A DNA stretch of 38,097 bases from Poteriospumella lacustris (taxonomy: Eukaryota > Sar > Chrysophyceae > Chromulinales > Dinobryaceae). A model generated the notes under the pieces. The model worked only from the letters and a program-made list of their open reading frames with translations. It ran no database searches and had not been told where the DNA came from. Shown one piece after another: positions 11,842 through 21,355 of this stretch. Where the stretch lies: the NCBI GenBank assembly GCA_008000375.1, contig SMOI01000066.1, positions 98,150 through 136,246 of the forward strand. Reading direction: 5' to 3'. The translations under genes were made by a program, and so were the position numbers. The stretch's first letter is position 1. Each line of letters starts with the position of its first letter.

Positions 11842-12261
11842 TGCGCGGTGCCCCTCCTTTTAATTGTGTATATATCCAGTGTATGTTGAAGTGGAAGTAT
11901 TTTAGTGTTGTTGCCACCGTCATCAGAGTGTAAGACTACGAATCATCGATCCATACGGAGAAGTCGTTTATCGAGGGATGTGTGCCTAGCTGACGAGATA
12001 GTACAAACCATCTGATTATCATTGAAGAAGGGGTGAGTAAATTACAGTACAAAGTTGGAGCGGCAGCGGGAGAGAGCGAAGGAGGGCGCGAGACAGAGAG
12101 ATACACTACACATGACGAACGCGCAAAACGCCGTCGAAACGTCGATGGGGAGTACAGTATATGGTATATGTGGAGGGTAAAACGAATAATACGATAGGAG
12201 TGTTGCAGTGGTAGGCACACAGGATGATACTGCTGCTACTGCGTGCTGAGCATGTGTGTAC
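11842..12261. other. Convergent intergenic region with purine-rich tract
   Basis: 420 bases between the 3' ends of the channel gene and the first DMT transporter. A GA-rich stretch lies at about 12056-12110. No RNA gene or conserved ORF was seen. Confidence 0.5.
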
Positions 12262-13491
12262 TCACACCATCGGGTGCGTGTCCGATTCGTGGAAGGGAGA
12301 CTCCCCATGCCGCACCATGGCATCCTTGGGGGATAGTAACGTCAATTCATGGGTAACATCTTCTTTTTCTTTTTTCTCTTCTGCTGTTGGTGGTGGATTG
12401 GTAGTGGCTTTGGCTGATGCGGAAGTGTAATCGCTGGATTTTTCCATTTTCAAGGCGATGTAGCTGTGCACGATGAGAGCAAAGGCCAACGCGGAGCCCC
12501 CGTACACCGCTGTGTTTGGTGGAGCCTCATATCCCGCAGCATATACCAATACAGGTCCCAGTACTGTCTCGATGAGCATCATCAATGAGACTTCTGTGGC
12601 CGAGATCATGGTAGGACAGATATTGAGCAAACTAAAGGACAACGCCAGGACGAAGACGCCGTCGATGAGCAGATATAACCACTCCATGCCAGATGTAACC
12701 GATTGGTTTTGTTCCACAATTAGCGATACTATATGATGCAAACAAACAAGGAATGATTACTCAGACTGTTGTAGTACAAGAGAGCAGCAAAACGGAAGAC
12801 GATCCCTTACCGATGGTCGCGAAGAGGCCTGCGATAATGTTGCAGGGCAAACTATCTGGGTGCCTAGTTGGAACCAAAGTCGATGTCAGAAACCGTTCAC
12901 ATGCATTATGGAAGTAGATGAACAGTACCTGCCGGGCACTTCAGTATCTACCAATCGAAGTAGAACGAAGTACAATCCCATGCAAAGGGCGGCACCTAAG
13001 GCTGATAGGAGACCCGCCACGTCCGATCCACCACCACCCGACAACTGCGTGTAAAATATACTGATAATAGCACCGAAACATACCAAACCGGCCAAAATAG
13101 TGTACCAAGGGGCCTTCTCTTTCAGAATGATGAAACTAAAAAGAGCTGCGAACATGGGGTTGGATGCAGTGATAACCAGTACATTGGCAACGGCGGTGGT
13201 CTGGAAGCCGTACGTAATTAGAATGTTTGCTGTTCCCCAAATGAATCCAGCTATCCATCCAACTATTCCGATGGCCTGAAATTTGGGAATAAGCGAAAAT
13301 GGACCATACATTAGAACCTCGTATGCGACAACGGTAACGGTGAAAATCAAATTTCGATAAAACATGACCACAAAGTTAGGCAAAGTTCCCAACTCGCGCA
13401 CGAGTACAGCATCAGGGGTTAAAATCAGCACTGCAACTACTGCTAAGATGATACCCTTCGCATGAGTTGTTAGCGGCCACAACTTTCCCAT
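12262..13491 (-). CDS. EamA/DMT-family membrane transporter, paralog A
   Basis: Minus-strand exons 13491-12929, 12863-12811 and 12728-12262; introns of 65 and 82 nt (phases 2 and 1); 360 residues. The ATG at 13491 was chosen over an upstream TTG. The protein is hydrophobic with about ten predicted membrane spans in two EamA-like halves; the conserved end of the first half reads NPMFAALFSFIILKE, followed by PWYTILAGLVCFGA. The C-terminal ~60 residues are a charged cytosolic tail. Known for the family: export or organelle exchange of small metabolites; the substrate cannot be told from sequence. It is clearly paralogous to the divergent gene at 13957-15224, with introns at equivalent positions and phases, so the pair arose by a duplication that kept the introns. 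Confidence 0.88.
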
Positions 13492-13956
13492 TGTTGCTGC
13501 TATCAAATCCTCGAAAGAATGAAAAATAGATTATGAAGACTGAACGAAAAGTTCCTGCGAACCGATTCCCCTGGAACTTGCTTCTTCAGTGCGCTTCTTG
13601 GCCGGATTGTCGTTCATGCATGAATGAACGAATGCGTGAACCCTTCAAATTGAGCTCGTCAATAAATATGGCGGCTCGGTGCGGTCCCACTGTGCGGAAA
13701 TCTCCTCCCGCCACTGTGGGAAAGAGCGTTTCAGTTTGAAGTTGCGAGCCAAGAAACTGCTCAGAAACGGTCACGATGACGTTGACGCACACGCCCATGG
13801 CGGCCAGCCATTTCTTCGCTTCGCTGTTTTGTTCCATGTTCCTGTCGATGGGCTTGGGACTTGGGACCAACTTTTGTGTCTGTGCAACTCAGATGTTTAT
13901 TTATTGTAAAGTTGTGAGCATTCTTACCATTCTTCTGTTTTCCAATTCACGTTAAG
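13492..13956. promoter_or_regulatory. Shared upstream region of the two DMT transporters
   Basis: 465 bases between head-to-head starts. No ORF here has family support. It presumably carries two promoters or one bidirectional promoter. A short inverted repeat (cattcatgcatgaatg, near 13613-13628) is visible; its meaning is unknown. Confidence 0.45.
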
Positions 13957-15224
13957 ATGAAGTTTTGCACAATTTCCCGCCATGCCCAGGGCTTGCTGAC
14001 GGCCTTCTTTGCAGTTTTGATCTTATCACTTGACACTTTGTTGACTAGAAAGCTGGGAAATGTTCCAAATTTCGTAGTTATCTTCTACAAAAACTTTCTC
14101 TTCGCTATGCCGATGCTCTTGTATCTCCTCGTGACAAGTGGTGTTCAAGGAACCATAGATAAGTTCAGACACATTGGCCCTTATGGCTGGTTCGCCGGTC
14201 TCGTTTGGGGAACCAGCAACTTACTAATCACGTATGGCTTTCAAATCATTGAAGTTGCGACAGTTCTCGTGATTGTAGCGGCCAATCCCATGTTTGCGGC
14301 CATATTCAGTTACCTTATTTTGAAGGAGCCGGTACCATGGTACACAATGTTGGCTGGGCTGGTTTGCTTTGGAGCCATTGTCGTGATTTTTTACTCTGAG
14401 CTCACGAGCTCAAATAGCCCGAATGTTGGGGGTTTACTTGCGGCTTTGGGTAGCGCGATTACGATGGGTCTTTACTTTGTGCTCCTTCGGTTCATCGACG
14501 CCCGTTCGGAAAGGTACCATACTGATGATGGCAATCACGAATATGGTTGCATCATGCATAACCGTTCTTGTCCTTCTTTTTCTAGACCATCTGGAACATT
14601 GGATCCAATGCCTTGCAATGTGATTGCTGGATTGTTTGCTGCCATCAGTAAGTTTCGTCAGAAGTGGTTCGCAGTCGTCACCACTTTATAGCTTACGCTT
14701 ATGCTATACCTCATGTTACAGTTGCCTTGATTGTCGAGCCGGAACAAAATATTCCCAACAGCATGAGCGGACTTTATCTCTTTTTGGACGGCGTTGTGGT
14801 GCTCGGCATCTCTTTCACCATGCTCAACTGGTGTCCTTCCATGATTTCTGCGACAGAAGTGTCATTGATGATGCTCGTTGAGACGGGAGTGGGCCCTGTC
14901 TTCGTATACTTGGGAGGATATGAATCTCCTCCATCATCGGCGGTATATGGTGGTTGTGCACTTGCGGCAGCGCTTATTTTACACAGCTATGTGGCTGTTC
15001 AGTATGAAATGGCAGCGACTGCGAAGGATTCTTCATCCGGCGAGGTGTCTGCCAAGTCCGATGAAGAGTCATCGAGGAAAGACATGCTGGAAATGAAAGC
15101 TACTCATCATGGCAATTCAGAAATGTTGGCAGTGGAAGATTCCGCCGACCTTCACCAACATGAGACGAAAGAGTTCGACGAAACTCTCTTTTCCCAAGCC
15201 CCAAATGAAGATTCGTTGGTGTAA
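13957..15224 (+). CDS. EamA/DMT-family membrane transporter, paralog B
   Basis: Exons 13957-14513, 14586-14647 and 14722-15224; introns of 72 and 74 nt (phases 2 and 1); 373 residues. It starts with a true ATG. It matches paralog A along its length: LTRKLGNVPNFVVIFYKN, GWFAGLVWGTSNLLITYGFQ, NPMFAAIFSYLILKEPVPWYTMLAGLVCFGA and, in the second half, MISATEVSLMMLVET. About ten membrane spans are expected. The cytosolic tail (~310-373) is rich in Ser, Glu and Asp and differs from that of paralog A, so the two may differ in regulation or sorting rather than in the transport core. The substrate is unknown. Confidence 0.88.
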
Positions 15225-16042
15225 GGAGGCTGGCGATAACCACCACGTATCCAAGCCCCCCTTTTTTCAGCACTCGCCCCTCATCGAAGGCATTTGGCTT
15301 GGCAGTGGTAGCCATGGCTTACACCCCCTCTCCCCAACCCCCCCCCTTGTTTTATCTTTCTGTTCATCCACTTATATTTATATCGATGGTTTCTCGGCAA
15401 CCACTGAATGATGGTTCGCTTGCATATATGGGGACCGATCCTTCGTTGGGTCGCGTTGCTCCATTCGATAATTTCTTGCTCTTGATTTTTGCGATTGATT
15501 GGTTTTGTACCTTGCCTTGCTTGACACACTGTTGGTGTCGCTGTCACTTGAAAGGCTTCGACGTACATGCGTCGACTGCATCCTCATCATCAGTTGCATT
15601 TGACAGCGACCGATTCGGGTCGCACTGTACTTTCTTGTCACTCCAGCAGCCCCCACCTGATAGGCTTAGCAATTATACACTCGCTGTGATTTTCTGTGTT
15701 TTTCTGCCTCTTTTGTTTCGGATTTTCGTGAAGTCAATGTTGTGAAACAGTTGCTGTGAGAGCATCGGTCGTTCGGTTGGTTCCATTTGTTGACGCTGTG
15801 ATTCTCCCCTACTCCACGGCTCTTTCTTTGAAATAGCGTAGGTAGTAACATCATTCTCTAACAGATCATTTTCAGCTCAAACTCTGATGTGCTAAACTTT
15901 CCTCTTGGCCAACAAGGGTCAAGTCGAAGATGAAGACACCGTGCCAGCCCAACAAGATTGTTTGGTTTGTACCCGTTCAGGGGAAAGCTGTTATGGACAA
16001 GTTTACATTTCTTCGCTCGCTTCTTCTCCTTCTTTGTAGTGA
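15225..16042. other. 818-base convergent intergenic region
   Basis: No gene is supported between the stop of DMT paralog B and the stop of the FMN-binding protein. It contains a run of nine C at 15338-15346 and T-rich stretches. A 148-codon plus-strand ORF (15299-15745) has no recognisable domain and a composition like noncoding DNA. The region is long for this gene-dense window. Confidence 0.5.
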
Positions 16043-17212
16043 TTATAGCTGTGAGGAAGGACCAGTTGTGGCTGCCTGGGACATTTCGATCTGAATCGTG
16101 TTTACCACGTGAGCGCAATTAGCGACAACCATTCGTGGCAATCACTTACCATCACATCTTTGACCGCTTTTCTCTCGGTCACTTCCCGTGGAAAGGGCAG
16201 TCGAATACGATTGATACTTTCATCCGCGAAAGCCAGTTTTGCTTCAATCTATGGGAGCAGAGCAATAATGTGCGAGTTTGGCAGGAATCCAGACCATTCA
16301 ATCAACAAACACTGCAGCTTACCAGCATTCCCAAACGATCAAGAGCTATCAATTTCGCTTGCGATACAGGAATTCCGACAAAATGTTGTATCATGGCAAC
16401 GAGCGAGTCTTCATGATCTTCGTTCATGTGTCTCATGATCGGTACTGCAAACGCTGCCAATGGGTCGACCTTGGCTTGAAGGTATGCGTCACCACTAATG
16501 CTTCCTGCACGAGCAAATCCACCCACAAGTCTCACCGCATGAAGAACATTCATTTTGAAGAAGGAAAAATCACTATAGAATGCGTTAGTTCATGGTTTCT
16601 GGCGTTTGCCTTTCCTTTGCTGGTGGAGAAAACGTACCCGAAGTCGATCCAGTAGCTGTTGGTGTGCTTCTTCAAGTAAATTTCACGAAACTTAGATTTC
16701 AATGCATCGTCAGTAACTTTGGAGACTTCGCCGATCATGGTAATGCGACCATCTGCGATTGTTTGGAAATCTTTAGCCGTCACAACCAGTGACGCCCTCT
16801 TGTCGCTCACAATTTCTTTAGTATGTGCTGACATGGTGCTCAATGAAAAGATTGGTAATCCATCCTCATCCAACACAAATTCAACAACAGATCCTGTAGG
16901 AAAGCCCGGGTACTGGATACTGTTCGTTGCCAATGTTCCGTGGCCGGAGTTGGTAGCCACCAAATTGCGAACTTCGTCAGCAATCGATATTTTCGGAACC
17001 GTTTTTTGATGCTTGTTCAACTTTTCAAAATAAGCTTCATCACAGCTTGCTGTAAGGACTTCTTTTGATGCTCCTGACAAAGATCTCACAGAAAATCCAG
17101 AGCGAAATACTTTCGAGAAGCTTCGCGATGTTTTCAGTTGGAGCGCATACTTCAGAGATATCATGGTCAGCAAGTACGTTGTCAACAAGGCCGTTGATCC
17201 AAACGAAGACAT
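16043..17212 (-). CDS. HugZ-like FMN-binding split-barrel protein with DUF2470 domain
   Basis: Minus-strand exons 17212-16638, 16572-16323, 16248-16150 and 16090-16043; introns of 65, 74 and 59 nt; 323 residues. The rebuilt C-terminus reads RLPFPREVTERKAV, a hallmark of the DUF2470 domain, and is seen only after splicing. The first ~55 residues are basic, Ser-rich and nearly free of acidic residues up to ~50, like an organelle-targeting peptide (ATG at residue 1 or 17). Residues ~75-215 form the pyridoxamine-5'-phosphate-oxidase-like split barrel (YPGFPTGSVVEF, PIFSLS, RASLVV); ~215-320 are DUF2470 (HMNEDHEDSL). Relatives include bacterial HugZ heme oxygenases and plant plastid proteins of the GluTR-binding/HOZ type, so a link to heme or tetrapyrrole metabolism is plausible but unproven. 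Confidence 0.88.
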
Positions 17213-17669
17213 AACGAAGATTTTATTGAAGATTCTAACACAGGAACTGTCCTGAAAGTGCCTCTTCTCGAATTAAATATGATTAGACGTCGTTCGACCA
17301 TCTGCTATCGATCGATCGGTCTTCAATCGTCGTCGTCGTCGTGTTTCGAGTAAGGAGAGTTCGCTGACGGCGGAAAATGAAACGGATCTGACGTCAGGAG
17401 AGAGAACAAGAAGCCAACCCACAACCCAACAAACACACCCGGCGAGCAAGGTAAAGTTGGTGAAATTGTTAGGACAATACCACGCTTCTTTATCGGAGAA
17501 GACCGCAGTTTCATTCGAAATAAAAAGAACAGAAAATCTCGCAGGCGGACACAAACGTCACAAGTGTGGAAAATCCTTGACCTGTTCGTGTTTTCGGTGG
17601 AAGACTTCGCTTCTGTTTCAAGCGCGTGAAAACTCAAGAATTTTCCTTTCACATCAACAAGATATCCTC
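17213..17669. promoter_or_regulatory. Divergent upstream region with a CRE-like palindrome
   Basis: 457 bases between two divergent starts. A perfect TGACGTCA octamer (bZIP/CRE-type palindrome) is at 17389-17396 and a GTC trinucleotide repeat at 17327-17342. The same octamer also occurs inside polymerase coding DNA near 1459, so chance is possible. The frame before the 17670 ATG is open back to 17457, without an ATG. Confidence 0.4.
17327..17342. repeat. (TCG)n microsatellite
   Basis: About five perfect TCG units in the divergent upstream region. Similar TCG/CGT tracts lie at 21216-21249 and 32542-32561. Confidence 0.85.
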
Positions 17670-17936
17670 ATGTCAAATAAACAATTGTGGACCGGAGCGG
17701 CCGTCTTGATAGTTGGTGGTCTGGTAACTAAGCAGCTAATATGGACTAAAGTCAGCAGCGAAGTCAAGGAAATCCGAGACGACGAGCACAAGAAAGCCCA
17801 TACAGACTTGCATGCAGCTTACTCCAGAGCACAGCAATTTCAACTTCCTCCATTGACGCAAGATGAACGGGAGAAATTGAAAGACCTAGGTGTGACGGCA
17901 GATCTGTCCAAATTCAATCAACGAGATATGGATTAG
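17670..17936 (+). CDS. Small single-span membrane protein, unknown function
   Basis: 88 residues from the first ATG of an open frame to TAG. An N-terminal hydrophobic helix (~8-25, AAVLIVGGLV) is followed by a charged, helical Lys/Glu/Asp-rich tail. Size and plan (short N-terminus, one span, soluble tail) resemble small inner-membrane proteins of mitochondria, but I do not recognise a family and make no functional claim. It is unspliced. It is divergent from the FMN-binding protein gene, with which it shares upstream DNA. Confidence rests on a clean ATG and stop, protein-like composition and a sensible membrane topology. Confidence 0.6.
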   Translation: MSNKQLWTGAAVLIVGGLVTKQLIWTKVSSEVKEIRDDEHKKAHTDLHAAYSRAQQFQLPPLTQDEREKLKDLGVTADLSKFNQRDMD

Positions 17937-18560
17937 CTTCCAAAAGTACCATCATAATTTCGGCGTGTTGAGGTGATTTTAACATCGTTTTCAACGGATT
18001 GAATGAACTTAGCATTTCATGAGCACGATTTTTTTGCGGATACTGTATTATGTACCTCATAATACAAATGTATCGGACGATACGTCCTTCTCAATTAACA
18101 GACTCAGGTCTCAACCACTGCGTAATGTCTTCCACCCTATAGGACAAATAGACAATCGATGTCTGGTGGCCTCTTTGCATGAGTTAGTGCAACTTCTCTT
18201 TTGCATCTCGCCTGACCTTCGACCGCTACACGCATTCTATGTTCATCGAAATCCTACTCTCTACTACTGTCAGCAGTGAACACAAAATGTCCGTTTCAAG
18301 TTTTGCCGCTCACTCTCTCTCGAAACTGACAAGACGATTCTCGAAAGAACCGTTCGACAAGTAGAATAACGTTATACCATACTAGTATACCATATACAAT
18401 ACCACATTCTTGATAGTTGTTCTGGTGGGGTGTTTGAAATCTGGCAAAAGATTGTGGAAAAGAAACCAATAGTTGTTGGCCGTGGTGGTATTCCAGTAGT
18501 TACAAGAAACGGACTAATCAGCACACGCCATTTGCGTGCGACTTTCTGTGACAATACAAA
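17937..18560. other. 624-base region between two same-strand small genes
   Basis: No supported gene. An 86-codon ORF at 18019 lacks protein-like features. Near 18373-18394 the 9-mer tataccata is repeated around the palindrome atactagtat. The last ~150 bases should hold the promoter of the gene at 18561. Confidence 0.45.
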
Positions 18561-18896
18561 ATGTTGTTGTATTCAATGACGAATCTGTTGCTTCTATGTC
18601 TTGTTGTGGTGTACTTCGTTGCAACTTCGGCGCGTAGCCATGGAAACAGTGCTGTGAGACGAGATAGAGCTTGGAAGGCTAAGAAAGCCGAATGCGAAGA
18701 CAAGCAATGTGGACACCTAATAATCGAAGAATCTTACAATTGCGTGAACCAATGCACATCTTCATTTTGTTATGATGAGATATATGCCAACGACCCTCTT
18801 GAAGATGGAGAATTAGACTACGATAGAGAACGTGAATTTATCACCTGCCTTCGCAAGGAACAGATGAATGCTCGATCAAGGCGATCAGAGCAATAG
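18561..18896 (+). CDS. Small secreted cysteine-containing protein (DUF4787-like)
   Basis: 111 residues, unspliced. A clear signal peptide (hydrophobic core LLLLCLVVVYFVATSA, probable cleavage after ~24) is followed by a basic segment and then six cysteines in a conserved-looking context: CEDKQCG, NCVNQCTSSFCYDEIYANDPLEDGE and a final FITC. After cleavage the cysteines could form three disulfides. The NCV..C.S..CY..IY..DPLE.GE pattern recalls small secreted or ER proteins of plants and protists catalogued as DUF4787; this match is from memory and moderately certain. The function of that family is not known to me. It lies alone between unrelated genes and could be extracellular or resident in the secretory pathway. 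Confidence 0.75.
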   Translation: MLLYSMTNLLLLCLVVVYFVATSARSHGNSAVRRDRAWKAKKAECEDKQCGHLIIEESYNCVNQCTSSFCYDEIYANDPLEDGELDYDREREFITCLRKEQMNARSRRSEQ

Positions 18897-19314
18897 TTCC
18901 TGTCTTGTATGTTACTGTATAGAGTTGAATCTAGGATAACTTGTAAGTATAATCATTGTAATACAGTAAAGGTCCATTGCGTTCACTCCGTCACGCGACT
19001 TCACCAATGCGCTCGGGCATTCAGATAGCTCCATGCTGCTGCAATAGATGGTAGAACATCACTATACTGCTGTGGAGACACACATAAACCAGGCAATTGA
19101 ACGAAGTGGAACCCAAGATGAATATACTTCATGACGCAATCAACACATTCCAGTTAACATCGCACAACTATTTAATGTTATGCCGCTGCTGATCGAAATA
19201 TCCCGGGCAACCACGACGACGGGGCCCTCAATACAACGATAATTACAAAAGAGTAAAGCAAATAATGAAATGAAAAACCTTTGCCAGAACGGTTCAAACC
19301 AAAACTTGTCGAAC
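18897..19314. other. Convergent intergenic region
   Basis: 418 bases between the 3' ends of the small secreted protein gene and the DYRK-like kinase gene. I see no ORF, tRNA-like fold or repeat in it. Confidence 0.5.
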
Positions 19315-21078
19315 TTAGAAGTTCTTCAACGAGTGAAACGGAGGATTGCCTGTGCCCACACGCCGTCGTTTATAAAGTTTGCTACTTGACGAAGAAGCAG
19401 CATCTTCTGCATCGTTCACTGTCTGAATGACGACACTCATGGGTAAATTAATCTCCGCGACCAAAAAGGAATGCTGCAAGGCGTCGAAAGCGGTTATCCG
19501 ATGTGACGGGTCGACGGCAGTCAACGAGGTGAGGAAATCAACCAAGCTCTGCAGATCATGCGGGGCGATGCTTTGAAACGACACGTGCCGGAGTATTAGT
19601 CGTTTGATTGATTTCATTTGTTCCATTCGATTCCATTGACTACTCTCGGTGACAGGCGGAGCAGGCACGTAGCCCGGACTACCCGCTTGCCATCGCGATG
19701 CTTGGAATAGGCAGTGCGCAAACTTCCCCGCCGAAAACCGTGTTTTAGAGAGTTTGCATATCGTGGTTTCAATATCGCGAATGGCTTCTTCTCGATTGTG
19801 GCAATGGAAAAGTGTTTGGCCGATAACAAGCTCAATCAAAATGACACCCACGGACCAAATATCGATAGCGCTGGTGAAACGCAAGCCCAGAAGAACCTCT
19901 GGAGCTCGATAGGGTAGAGACTGAATCTCATATTCCTCAAAGTATTGGTGGATCTCAGAAAAGTGTAAGGAATTTCCGAAATCGCCAAGCTTGATTCGCG
20001 CATCGACTGGAATCGACGACAGCGGCTTGGAGTTGTGATTGGAGGTAACATCGTCAGGACCCAGTCGATGCAGTGGCAAAGGCGACCGTCCCACACTGCT
20101 GCTAGACGGTCTGTTTCTCAATATTGTGTCCTGCTGAACAGCTGGTGCCATATTTGATGATCCACTCTCGATAAAGCAATTCTCAGGCTTTAGATCGCCG
20201 TGGATGATTTCTTCCTTCTGAAGCAACCACAAAGCGGAGAGCAACTGAATGGCGATGCGTTTCAAACACTGAAAATCCGCTGAATTGAATTCGCGTTGTA
20301 CTACAGAGCCAGGTTTGGAAGGTGTTGACCTCACTGCGCTGGACCCATTCTGCTTTACGTAAGGCATGTTCATTGACGATCGCATGGGCCGGGGACAAAG
20401 AATATCCGATCGGAGAGGTTTTTCGTCGAGTGCGGCATTCAAGCCCATCGGAGTGGATACCAAGGACGATGAGTTACTGGTACTCATTGTTTTGGGATGT
20501 CCTTCGCGAACGTAGTCCATCAACGTGCCCTGATAGAATGGCATGACCAAACACGTGTGGCCATCGTGGACGAAAGCATCACGGATCCTTGCGACTACAC
20601 GATTATAACCGTTAGACCATACAATGAACACAAAGTCACACATTTTACCAGCGAAGCTCTTACAGAAGGATGCACCGCGCCTTTCGCACATCGCAACATG
20701 GTCAAGAAAAGCCCTCTCACGCAGCGACAACAAATCGCAACCGGCTTTCGTTATTTTTATCGCACAGCATTTCCCGGTATAAATATCTTTGAAAAGATGG
20801 ATTTGGGCGAATGTTCCAGTGGCCACCAAGGATTCATGAGAGTATCGACGATTCAAAATCAAAGGTTCCACGGGTTTGACCTTCAGTTGCAGAAAACCGT
20901 CTGCGTTAGAATTGGGATCGGAGCGACTCCAGCTCGTTTGAGAATCGATCGCTTTGTACAAATCATTCAATCCACTCGTCAGGGCCCTGACGACATTGCC
21001 CGTCGACTTGGTGTTGAGAGGCTGAATGACAGTGATTCTCTCCTGCACCGGCTTCTTGCGAAAACGATTGAAACTCAT
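19315..21078 (-). CDS. DYRK/CMGC-like protein kinase
   Basis: Minus-strand exons 21078-20649 and 20594-19315, with a 54-nt intron (gtaaaa...gtgtag); 569 residues when spliced. Kinase core: nucleotide loop ~86-93 (ATGTFAQI, glycine-poor), catalytic Lys108 (CAIKIT), HGDLKPEN ~275-282, DFG ~348-350, and SLPYRAPEVLLG ~370, the P+1 region style of DYRK and related CMGC kinases. Ionic anchors of the catalytic loop and DFG are intact, so activity is likely. Two Ser/Pro-rich inserts interrupt the core (between the hinge region and the helix before HGDLKPEN, and just after HGDLKPEN). The family phosphorylates Ser/Thr in growth, splicing and cell-cycle control. The intron length is a multiple of three without a stop; removing it restores the expected short strand, SFAVARIRDAFVHDGHTCLV. 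PRP4 or HIPK kinship is the alternative. Confidence 0.9.
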   Translation of the reverse strand: MSFNRFRKKPVQERITVIQPLNTKSTGNVVRALTSGLNDLYKAIDSQTSWSRSDPNSNADGFLQLKVKPVEPLILNRRYSHESLVATGTFAQIHLFKDIYTGKCCAIKITKAGCDLLSLRERAFLDHVAMCERRGASFCKSFAGKMCDFVFIVWSNGYNRVVARIRDAFVHDGHTCLVMPFYQGTLMDYVREGHPKTMSTSNSSSLVSTPMGLNAALDEKPLRSDILCPRPMRSSMNMPYVKQNGSSAVRSTPSKPGSVVQREFNSADFQCLKRIAIQLLSALWLLQKEEIIHGDLKPENCFIESGSSNMAPAVQQDTILRNRPSSSSVGRSPLPLHRLGPDDVTSNHNSKPLSSIPVDARIKLGDFGNSLHFSEIHQYFEEYEIQSLPYRAPEVLLGLRFTSAIDIWSVGVILIELVIGQTLFHCHNREEAIRDIETTICKLSKTRFSAGKFAHCLFQASRWQAGSPGYVPAPPVTESSQWNRMEQMKSIKRLILRHVSFQSIAPHDLQSLVDFLTSLTAVDPSHRITAFDALQHSFLVAEINLPMSVVIQTVNDAEDAASSSSSKLYKRRRVGTGNPPFHSLKNF

Positions 21079-21215
21079 TGAAGATATTCACTATGTCTCA
21101 CCCTTCGGCGGCTATACCATGTGCGCTTACCCAGTTATCACACTGCTGAAGATATCTTTAGTGGTTGTTGATGCAGACGTCTTTCCCGTTTGATACACCA
21201 AAAGGGCAAACCAAG

Positions 21216-21249
21216 CGTCGTCGTCGTCATCGTCGTCGTCGTCGTCGTG
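21216..21249. repeat. (CGT)n microsatellite upstream of the kinase gene
   Basis: About eleven CGT units with one CAT interruption, some 140-170 bases upstream of the kinase ATG, in the 277-base gap between the kinase start and the 3' end of the MFS gene. Confidence 0.9.
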
Positions 21250-21355
21250 ATGGACAACAGCCACCGTCACCGGGCCGTTTCTGATTGGTGATCTTGCGCC
21301 ATACAACGAACATCACTCTTAGCCTTACGGGATCGAGGTCATTTGCAAAAGGAAT

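Noticed and set aside
15299-15745. 148-codon ORF between the DMT and FMN-protein genes
   Set aside because: No domain, low-complexity start (Pro-rich from a C run), and no splice or family support.
17457-17669. N-terminal extension of the 88-residue membrane protein
   Set aside because: The upstream frame is open but has no ATG, and its text lies in a divergent promoter region.
18960-19080. Possible tRNA gene in the intergenic region
   Set aside because: No T-loop or anticodon-arm pattern could be paired. I found no tRNA, rRNA or CRISPR array in the window.
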